Notes under the pieces: model-generated
What the model was told of the DNA's origin: nothing
The model's input: only the letters and a program-made list of their open reading frames with translations
The model's database searches: none
Program-made: the position numbers and the translations under genes
Shown here: positions 6,716 through 12,977 of the stretch, piece by piece
Layout of the letters: each line of letters opens with the position of its first letter
How positions within the stretch are numbered: the stretch's first letter is position 1
Assembly: GCA_900552725.1 (NCBI GenBank)
Contig: USAT01000037.1
Span: 1 to 15,975, forward strand
Source of the DNA: an uncultured Eubacteriales bacterium
GTDB taxonomy: Bacteria > Bacillota > Clostridia > Oscillospirales > Oscillospiraceae
DNA length: 15,975 bases
Direction: 5' to 3'

Positions 6716-7703
6716 GTCCGATCGTCACGCCGGTGTAGTACCATTGCAGGATCTCCTGCCAGGTCTTGCCCTCCTTGGCCAGTTCGTTGGCGCCGTACTG
6801 GCTCATACCCACGCCGTGGCCGTAGCCGGTGACCCGAAAGATAACGCTGTCGCCGGATGCCTCCACCGTGAAGGCGGTGCTGCGCAGGCCGTACAGGCTC
6901 CGCAGCTCCTTGCCGGTGATGGAGACGCCGCCCACTGTGGCGGAGGCCACCCGTCCCGTGTCCGTCAGCAGCACGTCACGGATCCAGCCGCCCGTGTCGC
7001 CGGACAGCTTTGCCTCCGGGTGGGCCGCCAGAAAGGCAGTGCGGAAGCTCTCGGCGGTGAAGGTGTTGACGCTGTAATAGTTGGGGACGCTGTCGGGGGA
7101 TTCCGGGCTTTTCACGCTGACAAGATACGGCAGCTCCGCCGCCCACACGTCGCCGCTGGCGGCGGTGGCGCTGGCGGAGGAGGAGTGGAACACCGCCATG
7201 ATGGGCGCGCCGTCGTACAGCACCACCTGGCCGTCGGTGTCCGCCACCGCCTGCTGTACCTTGGCCTCGTATTGGTCGAACTTGCCGCCCCATTTGGCTC
7301 TGGCGTCCGCTTCGCTGAGCCATGCCGTGCAGCAGCCGGGATCGGTGCACACATCGGCGTCTGGATGGCTGTCCTTTGGTGCGGCGGTCATTCGGTAGTA
7401 GAGATAGGTGCGTTCCGCCGCCGCCTGGGCCTTCAGGGCTTCCTCTTCAAAGGTGGCGGGCATCTCGCCCCGCACCACGCCGGGCAGGTACTCCGCCGCC
7501 GTCAGAGTCTGCACGGCGCTGCCGTCCCACAGACGCACCGTGTGGGCGGCGTCGGAGCCTGCGCCGCTCGCTGGGTTGGGCTGCTCCGTCTGCAGAGGCT
7601 GGAGGGCTGCGTCTGTTTCCGGGGTGTTTTCCTCCGCCCGCAGCCAGGGCGGCAGGAACAGCAGCATCAGTAAAACGATGGCCGCGGCAATGATCTGTCG
7701 CAT
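6702..7703 (-). CDS. spoIID: Stage II sporulation protein D (lytic transglycosylase)
   Basis: A 333-residue membrane-anchored enzyme. SpoIID cleaves the glycan strands of septal and forespore-facing peptidoglycan during engulfment, working with SpoIIP and SpoIIM. Residues 3-22 form the N-terminal anchor. The core motif YLPGVVRGEMPATFEEEALK (72-91) carries the expected catalytic Glu80, followed by AQAAAERTY. The C-terminal signature GYGHGVGMSQYGAN starts at 293. A Cys cluster, CTDPGCC at 119-125, lies in the insert where clostridial SpoIID proteins were reported to bind zinc (recalled). AAGGAAG lies eight bases before the ATG. The neighbouring genes do not form an operon with it. SpoIID-domain LytB-type proteins are the alternative, but length and the full motif set favour SpoIID. 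Confidence 0.9.
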   Translation of the reverse strand: MRQIIAAAIVLLMLLFLPPWLRAEENTPETDAALQPLQTEQPNPASGAGSDAAHTVRLWDGSAVQTLTAAEYLPGVVRGEMPATFEEEALKAQAAAERTYLYYRMTAAPKDSHPDADVCTDPGCCTAWLSEADARAKWGGKFDQYEAKVQQAVADTDGQVVLYDGAPIMAVFHSSSASATAASGDVWAAELPYLVSVKSPESPDSVPNYYSVNTFTAESFRTAFLAAHPEAKLSGDTGGWIRDVLLTDTGRVASATVGGVSITGKELRSLYGLRSTAFTVEASGDSVIFRVTGYGHGVGMSQYGANELAKEGKTWQEILQWYYTGVTIGLYNG

Positions 7704-7728
7704 GTGTCACACTTCCTTTCCACCTGTC

Positions 7729-7736
7729 AGTGTAGG
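7729..7736 (-). promoter_or_regulatory. Weak candidate sigma-E -10 element for spoIID
   Basis: On the minus strand CCTACACT matches the sigma-E -10 consensus CATACAMT at 7 of 8 positions, 25 nt upstream of the spoIID start. No good KMATATT lies 13-15 nt further upstream, so this is only suggestive. spoIID is sigma-E dependent in B. subtilis. Confidence 0.3.
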
Positions 7737-7898
7737 GAGGAGCGCCTGCGAAAACAGGGGAAAGGGCAGTTGTAACAAAGGTTGGGGAAATATTTAATAC
7801 TTTTGTAATGATTCCTTACGATGATTTTTAACAACCGTCGGGTATCTTAATACTTGCAAGAGACAAAAAACTTTTTTCATCAATCTTCCTGCCATAAT

Positions 7899-7925
7899 AA
7901 GCCGAGGGCGCTGCGCCTTCGGCTT
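7899..7925 (+). terminator. Hairpin in the sigma gene leader, possible attenuator
   Basis: The arms AAGCCGAGGGCG and CGCCTTCGGCTT form a 12-bp stem with one G-U pair and loop CTG. On the plus strand TATGGTTTTTG follows, a weak U-tract. No plus-strand gene precedes it in this gap, so it would act on a transcript starting between 7740 and 7890 and heading into the sigma factor gene. A leader attenuator is an inference. Confidence 0.4.
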
Positions 7926-8017
7926 TATGGTTTTTGTGCGGAATCTCTTCTTATACTGGGAAACACAAAAAATCTGCAACAATTCTCCCCTGCTCTGCGT
8001 ATCCCCTATGAAAGGAG

Positions 8018-8524
8018 GTGGTCACAACGGCGACTTTGTTGCGTACGGACAAAGACATCGAGCGTATTTACCATCGCCATGTGGAGATGCTTTACCGCGT
8101 GGCCTATTCCTTTATGAAAAACGGCGCGGATGCCGAGGACATGGTACAGGAGACCTTTATCCGTCTGCTGCGCAGCGGTATGGTCTTTGATTCCGTTCAG
8201 CATGAAAAGGCGTGGCTGATCGTCACCGTGTCCAACCTGTGCAAAAGTGCCCTGCGCAGTCCATGGCGGCGGCGGGAGGATATCGACACCATGAGCGAAC
8301 CGCCCACGGTGGAGGACACCATCCCGGATGAGACGCTGGACGCCGTGATGGCCCTTCCGGAGGATTATAAACTGCCGGTCTATCTCTATTACTACGAGGG
8401 CTATCAGACGGCGGAGATCGCCGAAATGCTGGGGGTGGCGCCTGCCACCGTCCGCAGCCGCCTGAGCCGCGTACGACAGAAACTGAAACTGACCTTGGGA
8501 GGTGTGTACGACCATGACGCCTGA
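8018..8524 (+). CDS. ECF-type (sigma-70 family) RNA polymerase sigma factor
   Basis: A 168-residue sigma factor at most. Region 2 spans about 14-80, including IERIYHRHVEMLYRVAYSFM and the helix DAEDMVQETFIRLL. Region 4 spans about 108-160, with the helix-turn-helix TAEIAEMLGVAPATVRSRLS. No region 3 or extra domain is present, as in minimal ECF sigmas. The start is unclear: AAAGGAGGTG at 8011-8020 is a near-perfect ribosome site, but the GTG at 8018 overlaps it and the next in-frame TTG codons at 8036 and 8039 are 17-20 nt away. An ACG at 8027 would have ideal spacing but would be exceptional. The next gene, a membrane protein, overlaps its end by 11 bp and is probably its anti-sigma factor. 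Confidence 0.88.
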   Translation: MVTTATLLRTDKDIERIYHRHVEMLYRVAYSFMKNGADAEDMVQETFIRLLRSGMVFDSVQHEKAWLIVTVSNLCKSALRSPWRRREDIDTMSEPPTVEDTIPDETLDAVMALPEDYKLPVYLYYYEGYQTAEIAEMLGVAPATVRSRLSRVRQKLKLTLGGVYDHDA

Positions 8525-9479
8525 CGACATCTATCGCGCCTATGACGGGCTTCGGCCCAGTGACGAGGCAAAGAAGCGGATGCTGCGGGCCATTCAGGCG
8601 GCGCAGTCCGCCTGTCCCGAAACCAAAAAGCACGCCGGGCGGCGGACCTTTCGGAGAACGCTGATCCTGGCGGCGGCGCTGGCGCTGGTGCTGGCCTTTG
8701 CCACCGTTACCTACGCCACCGACCTATTCGGCCTGCGCTCGGCCATTCTCTACCATCAGAACAGCGACACCGGCGAACCCTATGACAACACGGACGTGCT
8801 GAGCCTGCAGGGGCTGGCAGACAGCCCGGAGGCTATGGCCAACATGCGCTGGCAAAACTTCTATAACAGCTATGACCCGGACGGCATGATCCTGGCCAGC
8901 ATCGGCAACGGTGACACCGGGCTGGACGCCCGCTATAACGCCTATCCCTGCTATACCCAGGAAATGGCCGACGAGCTGGACGCCATTGCCAATGAATACG
9001 GCCTGGCGCTGCTGAACAGCCCCATGCTGTACGGCATCAGCGACGCGCTGCCGGAGCGGATCGCCAACGTCCTGCCGAAGAGCTGCGAGACCTACGGCCA
9101 TGTATTTGACGGCGGCTACGCTTATGACAGCGGCAGCTTCATGGCAGAGGGCACCTTCACGCTCTCTGACGGACGCTGGCCCTATCCCGTCAGCTACCAG
9201 CTGGTATGCAACGAGAAGGGCTATCTGTCCGTATCCTATCTGGCCATCGGCAACGCGGACGACTATACCCAGTGGGAATACGAGACCGCCTGCGGCGTAC
9301 CGATCATGCTGGCCACAGGGCCTGACAAGGCGCTGATCATCGTGGACCGGCCGGAGGCATTTCTGGTGGTAAATGTGCTGGATATCCGCTGGGGCGACAC
9401 GGAAGCAGACGAGATGACCATGCCCCGCGAGGTGCTGGAGACCATCGCCGACGCGTTTTCCTTTGACACCGTGGAATAA
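8514..9479 (+). CDS. Probable membrane anti-sigma factor with a large extracytoplasmic domain
   Basis: A 321-residue protein with a cytosolic segment 1-48, one transmembrane helix about 49-66 and an outside domain of about 255 residues. Position directly after, and overlapping, an ECF sigma gene, together with this topology, suggests it binds the sigma factor and releases it on a signal. The cytosolic segment has one Cys (34) and no HxxxCxxC zinc motif, so it is not a ZAS-type anti-sigma. The outer domain has no family I recognise; it is rich in Tyr and acidic residues and has few Cys. The start ATG at 8514 follows GGGAGG by 11 nt; the GTG at 8502 lies inside that site and is rejected. A strong terminator overlaps the stop codon. 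Confidence 0.72.
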   Translation: MTPDDIYRAYDGLRPSDEAKKRMLRAIQAAQSACPETKKHAGRRTFRRTLILAAALALVLAFATVTYATDLFGLRSAILYHQNSDTGEPYDNTDVLSLQGLADSPEAMANMRWQNFYNSYDPDGMILASIGNGDTGLDARYNAYPCYTQEMADELDAIANEYGLALLNSPMLYGISDALPERIANVLPKSCETYGHVFDGGYAYDSGSFMAEGTFTLSDGRWPYPVSYQLVCNEKGYLSVSYLAIGNADDYTQWEYETACGVPIMLATGPDKALIIVDRPEAFLVVNVLDIRWGDTEADEMTMPREVLETIADAFSFDTVE

Positions 9480-9518
9480 GCAAAAAAGAACACCCCAATG
9501 GGGTGTTCTTTTTTGCTT
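9478..9518. terminator. Bidirectional terminator between the anti-sigma gene and jag
   Basis: A perfect 19-bp inverted repeat (9478-9496 and 9500-9518) with loop AAT, a GAACACCCC core and six-base A and T runs on either side. It overlaps the stop codon of the anti-sigma gene and touches the jag stop codon, serving both convergent units. Confidence 0.93.
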
Positions 9519-10381
9519 CAGTTGTTCTCGCCCCGGTCGTAGGCGACGACCACACGGCGGTTGGGCTCAGTACCCACGGAATAGGTGGTGACACCCTTCA
9601 CGTCCTGCAGGGCGGCGTGGATCACATGGCGCTCGTAGGCGTTCATGGCCTCCAGCGTGACGCTGCGGCGGTACTTCTTCACCTTGCCGGCCACCTTCAT
9701 GGCCAGGCTCTCCAGGCTGGCTTCGCGGCGGGCCCGGTAGTTCTCGGCGTCCACGTGGACGCGGATACGCTTCTCGCTGCCGCTGTTGACAGCGTAGTTG
9801 GTCAGCTGCTGGATGGCGTCCAGGGTCTCGCCCCGGCGGCCGATCAGCGCGCCCAGCTTCTGTCCCTCCAGAATGACCTTATAGCGGCCCTTCTCTTCCT
9901 CGTACACCTTCACGGCGGCGGGGCTGTCCATATGCTCCAGCAGACCGGTCAGGAACGCGGTGATGCGCACGGCGTTGTCGTCGGTGCACTCCGGCAGCTC
10001 CACGGCGGGAGCGGCAGGCTTTTCCACAGGGGCGGCCTTCTCCTCACGCTTGGGCTGAGGCTTGGCCTGCTTGGGCTGCTGGGGTCTGGACTGCTGGGGA
10101 CGGGGCTGTTTGGGCTGCTGCGGTTTGGGCTGGGGTTCTTCCGTTTTCTCGGGCTTTTCAACGACAGCAGGCTTGACGGGTACGGCGACCTCCTCCATGG
10201 GAGCCTCGTCGGGGCCATAGGTCACGCGGACGCGGGCAGGCTTGGCGCCCATGCCCAGAAAGCCGCTCTTGGCCCGCTCCAGGATCTCCACGGACACATC
10301 GTCACGATCCATGCCCAGCTGGGCAAGGGCGCTCTGGATGGCCTCTTCCTCGGTCTTGCCTGTTACATCGATATAACTCAT
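9518..10381 (-). CDS. jag: Jag/KhpB, SpoIIIJ-associated RNA-binding protein
   Basis: A 287-residue cytosolic protein. Order: Jag-N domain about 1-55 (SYIDVTGKTEEEAIQSAL, then KSGFLGMGAKPARV), a Pro/Gln/Lys-rich linker about 60-130, a KH domain about 138-210 with GxxG loop IGRRGE near 180-185, and an R3H domain about 225-285 with YERHVIH (Arg251, His255). KhpB forms an RNA-binding pair with KhpA and influences cell-envelope growth in firmicutes; the gene sits beside yidC/spoIIIJ in many genomes. ATG at 10381 has AAGGAG eight bases upstream; a TTG 6 bp earlier is too close to that site. The linker contains repeated PQQPKQ-like units and is longer than in many relatives. It is the last gene of the rpmH operon, 12 bp after yidC. 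Confidence 0.93.
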   Translation of the reverse strand: MSYIDVTGKTEEEAIQSALAQLGMDRDDVSVEILERAKSGFLGMGAKPARVRVTYGPDEAPMEEVAVPVKPAVVEKPEKTEEPQPKPQQPKQPRPQQSRPQQPKQAKPQPKREEKAAPVEKPAAPAVELPECTDDNAVRITAFLTGLLEHMDSPAAVKVYEEEKGRYKVILEGQKLGALIGRRGETLDAIQQLTNYAVNSGSEKRIRVHVDAENYRARREASLESLAMKVAGKVKKYRRSVTLEAMNAYERHVIHAALQDVKGVTTYSVGTEPNRRVVVAYDRGENN

Positions 10382-10393
10382 AGACAAAACTCC

Positions 10394-11494
10394 TTATTCG
10401 TCGTAATGCTTTTCGCTGTACGCGCGTCCGCGGGCGTAGGGACGGTTGCCCACACGGCCTGCCTCGGTGGTGGAGGCGCGCTTATCCTTGGGTTCCTCCT
10501 TGGGCTGCTTCTTCTTGCTGCCCTGCTGGGGCTTTTTGGCGGTGTTGACCTGCTCCAGCTGGCGGTTATAGTTCTCGCGGGCGGCCTGCATCTTGGCAGC
10601 GCGCTTTTCCCGCTTCTCCCGCTCCTTCTCGGTCTCCTCCTCCTCCAGCTTCTTGCCGAAGTACTTGTTGAGGATCAGCTCCTGAATGGCGGAGAAAGCG
10701 GCGTTGGCGATCCAGTACACGCACAGAGCGGCAGGGAACATGAAGCCCATCCACACCGTCATCAGGGGGAACAGGTACATCATCATCTTGCTCTGGCTGT
10801 TCATGGTGTTGGAGCTGGCCTTCATGGACACCATGCTCATCAGCAGCTGCAGTGCAGCGGCGATGAAGGGCATGATCAGCAGGCCCCACACCGGCCAGCC
10901 GCCGCCGGGGAACTGGCTCATGACCTGAGAGGGCTGGCTGGCCAGATCCACACCCAGGAAGTTGTAGTCCAGGTCGATCAGACCGTCGAACTTGCCGGCG
11001 AAGTCGGCCCAGTGCTCATGGATGAAGTCGGTCAGATAGATCTGCTCATAGGCGTTGTTGCTGGCGGGCGCGGTATAGCCCAGAGAGGTGGCCAGGGTGG
11101 TGATCTCGGCGATCACGTCGTTGGACAGGTTCATGAAGAACCGCAGAGGGGTACGGATGATATAGTACAGGGCGATCAGGATGGGGAAAGGCAGGAAGGA
11201 CCACAGGCAGCCGGACATAGGGTTGACGCCCTCCTTGGCGTACAGGTCGGCCATCTCCTGCTGCTGCCGCTCCTTGTTGTTGGCGAAGCGGGTCTGGATA
11301 TCCTTGATCTTACCCTGCATCCGGTTCATACGCAGCATGCTCTTCTTGCTCTTCATCTGGAAGGGCAGGATCACCAGCTTCACCACCAGGGTGAAGAGGA
11401 TCAGCGCCACGCCGTAGGAGCCGGTCAGGCTGTAGAACATTCTCGTCAGCCATGCGAAAGGCACACAGATATAATATCCGATTTGTGCAAACAT
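10394..11494 (-). CDS. yidC: Membrane protein insertase YidC (SpoIIIJ/OxaA)
   Basis: A 366-residue inner-membrane insertase that helps integrate membrane proteins with or without the Sec translocon; in spore-formers the SpoIIIJ copy is needed for forespore sigma-G activity. Helices are seen at about 25-45, 96-116, 200-222 and 238-275. The helix YGVALILFTLVVKLVILPF carries Lys39 where most family members have the groove Arg. A long outer loop (about 120-198) separates TM segments. The cytosolic tail after 280 is strongly charged (EEEETEKEREKREKRAAK, then Lys/Arg/Gln-rich), as in Gram-positive YidC tails that contact ribosomes. No lipobox is present. GGAGG precedes the ATG by seven bases. It lies after yidD with a 75-bp gap. 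Confidence 0.94.
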   Translation of the reverse strand: MFAQIGYYICVPFAWLTRMFYSLTGSYGVALILFTLVVKLVILPFQMKSKKSMLRMNRMQGKIKDIQTRFANNKERQQQEMADLYAKEGVNPMSGCLWSFLPFPILIALYYIIRTPLRFFMNLSNDVIAEITTLATSLGYTAPASNNAYEQIYLTDFIHEHWADFAGKFDGLIDLDYNFLGVDLASQPSQVMSQFPGGGWPVWGLLIMPFIAAALQLLMSMVSMKASSNTMNSQSKMMMYLFPLMTVWMGFMFPAALCVYWIANAAFSAIQELILNKYFGKKLEEEETEKEREKREKRAAKMQAARENYNRQLEQVNTAKKPQQGSKKKQPKEEPKDKRASTTEAGRVGNRPYARGRAYSEKHYDE

Positions 11495-11569
11495 TGTTTT
11501 TCCTCCGTAGGTCGTTTACTTGTGTTGCGGATGTGGAAAATCGTGGGAAAACACCTCAAACGGTTCGGT

Positions 11570-11782
11570 TCATGGCACGGGGTCGTACCACCCGCCCTTA
11601 TGGAACGGATGGCACCGGAGAAAACGGCGGAACGCCAGCCAGCCGCCCTTCCACGCACCGTACTTTTCCACCGCCTCCAGCGCATACTGGGAGCAGGTGG
11701 GGATAAAGCGGCACCGGGGCGGAAACAGGGGAGAGACAGCCGTCTGATAAAAACGGATGGCCTTCAGAAGCGCACGCTTCAT
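11570..11782 (-). CDS. yidD: Membrane protein insertion efficiency factor YidD
   Basis: A 70-residue protein of the YidD family. It shows the amphipathic N-terminal helix (MKRALLKAIRFYQTAVSP), the conserved PPRCRFIPTCSQYALEA with two Cys, and KGGWLAFRRFLRCHPFHKGGWYDPVP. YidD assists YidC-dependent insertion at the inner face of the membrane. Its ATG overlaps the rnpA stop (ATGA, 4 bp), so translation is probably coupled, and yidC follows in the same operon. Size and motifs are standard. Confidence 0.95.
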   Translation of the reverse strand: MKRALLKAIRFYQTAVSPLFPPRCRFIPTCSQYALEAVEKYGAWKGGWLAFRRFLRCHPFHKGGWYDPVP

Positions 11783-12123
11783 GCCTCCGTCTCCACCAGA
11801 CCCAGCGCCTCCAGGGCACGGGCATACTGCCTGTCCATTCTGGCGTAGGGGGTATGGACAGCCTTGACGCGGCCCACCAGGATCACGTCATAGCCCTTCT
11901 TCATCTGAGGAAGGTGCAGGCGGTACATTTCACGCAGTTGGCGGCGGATGCGGTTGCGCACCACGGCCTTGCCCAGCTTGGTGCTGACGGTGACGCCCAG
12001 ACGGGTGCGGCCCTGCTTGTTCTTCTGGCAATAGACCACAAGACAGGGTTGGACGCTGGACTTTCCCTTTCGGTAAATGCGCCGGAACACATAATTCTCT
12101 TTTACGGTCACGGCAGCCTTCAT
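11779..12123 (-). CDS. rnpA: Ribonuclease P protein component
   Basis: A 114-residue basic protein that binds the RNase P RNA and helps recognise the 5' leader of precursor tRNAs. The RNR motif is clear as VVRNRIRRQLRE (about 54-65), preceded by RLGVTVSTKLGKA. Length is normal. The ATG at 12123 has AAAGGAG five bases upstream. The gap to rpmH upstream is 231 bp, larger than usual, and is filled by a 90-bp palindromic repeat ending about 24 bp before the start codon, close to the ribosome site. Confidence 0.96.
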   Translation of the reverse strand: MKAAVTVKENYVFRRIYRKGKSSVQPCLVVYCQKNKQGRTRLGVTVSTKLGKAVVRNRIRRQLREMYRLHLPQMKKGYDVILVGRVKAVHTPYARMDRQYARALEALGLVETEA

Positions 12124-12146
12124 GGTTTCTCCTTTGCGGGGGATGC

Positions 12147-12236
12147 TTCGTAGGGGCCGGCGTCCTCGACGGCCCGCCGGTTTACCGAAGCATTTTCGTA
12201 AGGGGAGCGGGGCGTCGAGGGCGCCGCCCCCTACAA
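12147..12236. repeat. 90-bp palindromic repeat, copy A (between rpmH and rnpA)
   Basis: The element runs from TTCGTAGGGG to CCCCCTACAA. Its outer 26 bases on each side pair with about three mismatches, and the inner TTTACCGAA/TTCGTAAGG can extend the fold, so the whole unit is an imperfect hairpin. An inverted copy of equal length lies at 12786-12875. It would be transcribed within the rpmH-rnpA message. No ORF is present, so it is a non-autonomous MITE- or REP-like element. Confidence 0.88.
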
Positions 12237-12282
12237 CATATCATGTGACCCGCTTGTTTATCCCGAAAAATGCAAATACCAA

Positions 12283-12315
12283 CAGGGACGGCAGTTTTCC
12301 CTTCCACCGTCCCTG
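12283..12315. repeat. Small hairpin downstream of rpmH
   Basis: CAGGGACGG (12283-12291) and CCGTCCCTG (12307-12315) form a perfect 9-bp stem with a 15-nt loop, about 40 nt after the rpmH stop. In the minus direction the bases after it are only moderately T-rich. It could partly terminate or stabilise the rpmH message; this is an inference. Confidence 0.45.
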
Positions 12316-12354
12316 GCTTATTTAAGCTTGTTTGGGGTGCACTTTCCGCCGTCC

Positions 12355-12489
12355 TCAGTGGGTCAGGCGGGCACGGCCCTTGGCGCGGCGGCGGGCGAGA
12401 ACCTTGCGGCCATTGCTGGTAGCCATTCTCTTACGGAAGCCGTGCACCTTGGAGCGCTGGCGCTTCTTGGGCTGATAGGTACGGAACAT
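12355..12489 (-). CDS. rpmH: 50S ribosomal protein L34
   Basis: A 44-residue, very basic protein, read from ATG at 12489 to TGA at 12355-12357. It begins MFRTYQPKKRQRSKVHGFRK and continues RMATSNGRKVLARRRAKGRA before ending RLTH, the full L34 pattern of a large-subunit ribosomal protein. GGAGG lies nine bases before the ATG. It is the first gene of the rpmH-rnpA-yidD-yidC-jag operon. Another ATG 5 bp upstream is in a different frame. Confidence 0.97.
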   Translation of the reverse strand: MFRTYQPKKRQRSKVHGFRKRMATSNGRKVLARRRAKGRARLTH

Positions 12490-12604
12490 TGCATGACACC
12501 TCCATCTTCAAAATATCGCCTCCGCTCATGCTTGCATGGCGGCGCGTACTCGACAGCGGACGCAAGCCCGCCGCAGTCGACTTGGAAAAATGCGCAAACG
12601 CGCA
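12490..12604 (-). promoter_or_regulatory. Long structured leader of rpmH
   Basis: The predicted transcript start lies about 115 nt upstream of rpmH. The leader contains GCGCGTTTGCGC and longer complementary stretches (a GCGGCGGGCTTGC segment facing GCGCCGCCATGCAAGC), so it can fold strongly. Autogenous control of ribosomal protein operons through leader structures is common in general; a known L34-binding motif is not recognised here. Confidence 0.45.
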
Positions 12605-12610
12605 ACTGAT

Positions 12611-12640
12611 ATTATACAGAAAAACAGTAACGTTTGTCAA
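12611..12640 (-). promoter_or_regulatory. Strong promoter of the rpmH-rnpA-yidD-yidC-jag operon
   Basis: On the minus strand a perfect TTGACA (forward 12635-12640) and a perfect TATAAT (forward 12611-12616) are separated by 18 nt. This fits a highly expressed ribosomal protein operon. Confidence 0.9.
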
Positions 12641-12690
12641 CAACTAAATATTGTGTGTCTGTCGAAAGATGGAAACAAATAAAGGTGCAA

Positions 12691-12771
12691 TACGGCGGGG
12701 TGAGGTCATCCCGCCCTACGTAATAACCCCCGATAAAATTTCGTAGGGCGGCATGACCACATGCCGCCGCG
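12691..12771. repeat. Pair of REP-like palindromes facing each other
   Basis: Unit 1 (12691-12720, read on the minus strand) and unit 2 (12742-12771, plus strand) both begin CGTAGGGCGG and match at 24 of 30 positions by hand. Each is itself a hairpin: GGCGGG/CCCGCC in unit 1 and a perfect 9-bp GGCGGCATG/CATGCCGCC with loop ACCA in unit 2. A 21-nt AT-rich spacer separates them. This is the layout of bacterial REP pairs. Confidence 0.75.
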
Positions 12772-12785
12772 CCTTTGATATCGCT

Positions 12786-12875
12786 TTGTAGGGGGCGGCG
12801 TCCCCGACGCCCCGTTCCCCTTACGGAAATGTTTCGGTAAACCGGCGGGCCGTCGGGGATGCTGGCCCCTACGAA
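12786..12875. repeat. 90-bp palindromic repeat, copy B (inverted to copy A)
   Basis: The reverse complement of this element matches copy A over all 90 bases with about eight differences, all transitions. One pair of changes keeps a stem base pair (T-A in A, C-G in B). The ends are TTGTAGGGGG and CCCCTACGAA. It sits between the REP-like pair and the MATE promoter. Confidence 0.88.
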
Positions 12876-12903
12876 AAAGGATCACCGGCAATCTGTCTCC
12901 CCC

Positions 12904-12932
12904 TTGCATTTCTCCCTGTCCCGTAGTATCAT
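12904..12932 (+). promoter_or_regulatory. Promoter of the MATE gene
   Basis: TTGCAT (12904-12909) and TATCAT (12927-12932) are separated by exactly 17 nt, about 45 nt before the start codon. Both hexamers are near consensus. Confidence 0.6.
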
Positions 12933-12977
12933 TATTATTTACTGAACAATTTGCAAACCGGAAAGGAACCCTATCTC

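Larger units (their letters stand above)
7704..8017. other. Intergenic region between divergent spoIID and the sigma factor gene
   Basis: These 314 bp are AT-richer than the surrounding genes. They hold the spoIID ribosome site, a hairpin at 7899-7925 and a TATACT at 7952-7957 that could be a -10 for the sigma gene but lacks a good -35. The run TGTAAC near 7771 and CGTC at 7836-7839 resemble parts of ECF promoters but are not correctly spaced. The only open frame of note, 7794-7982 on the minus strand, has no ribosome site and looks non-coding. Confidence 0.6.
12641..12903. other. Non-coding gap between the rpmH promoter and the MATE gene
   Basis: The 263 bp hold no gene. They contain a REP-like inverted pair (12691-12771) and the second copy of the 90-bp palindrome (12786-12875), leaving about 15 bp between them. 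Two or three weak DnaA-box-like strings occur nearby (for example TTGTCAACA overlapping the rpmH -35), but no cluster. Confidence 0.7.

Noticed and set aside
7794..7982. A 62-codon minus-strand frame in the spoIID-sigma gap
   Set aside because: No ribosome site, basic low-information translation, and it overlaps a hairpin. Treated as non-coding.
8008..8190. ATG at 8008 as the start of the sigma factor
   Set aside because: It is in a different frame from the sigma factor sequence; reading on gives no sigma motifs, and its second to fourth codons are the ribosome site itself.
10019..10028. TTTTCCACA, one mismatch from a DnaA box
   Set aside because: A single copy inside the jag linker, far from dnaA and not clustered. 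Likely chance.
9503..11848. A 781-codon open frame on the plus strand
   Set aside because: It runs antisense to jag, yidC and yidD. Its translation is His-, Gly- and Leu-rich low-complexity sequence typical of the reverse frame of GC-rich genes, with no ribosome site or motif.
12252..12266. TTATCCCGA near rpmH as a DnaA box
   Set aside because: Only seven of nine bases match and no further boxes lie nearby.
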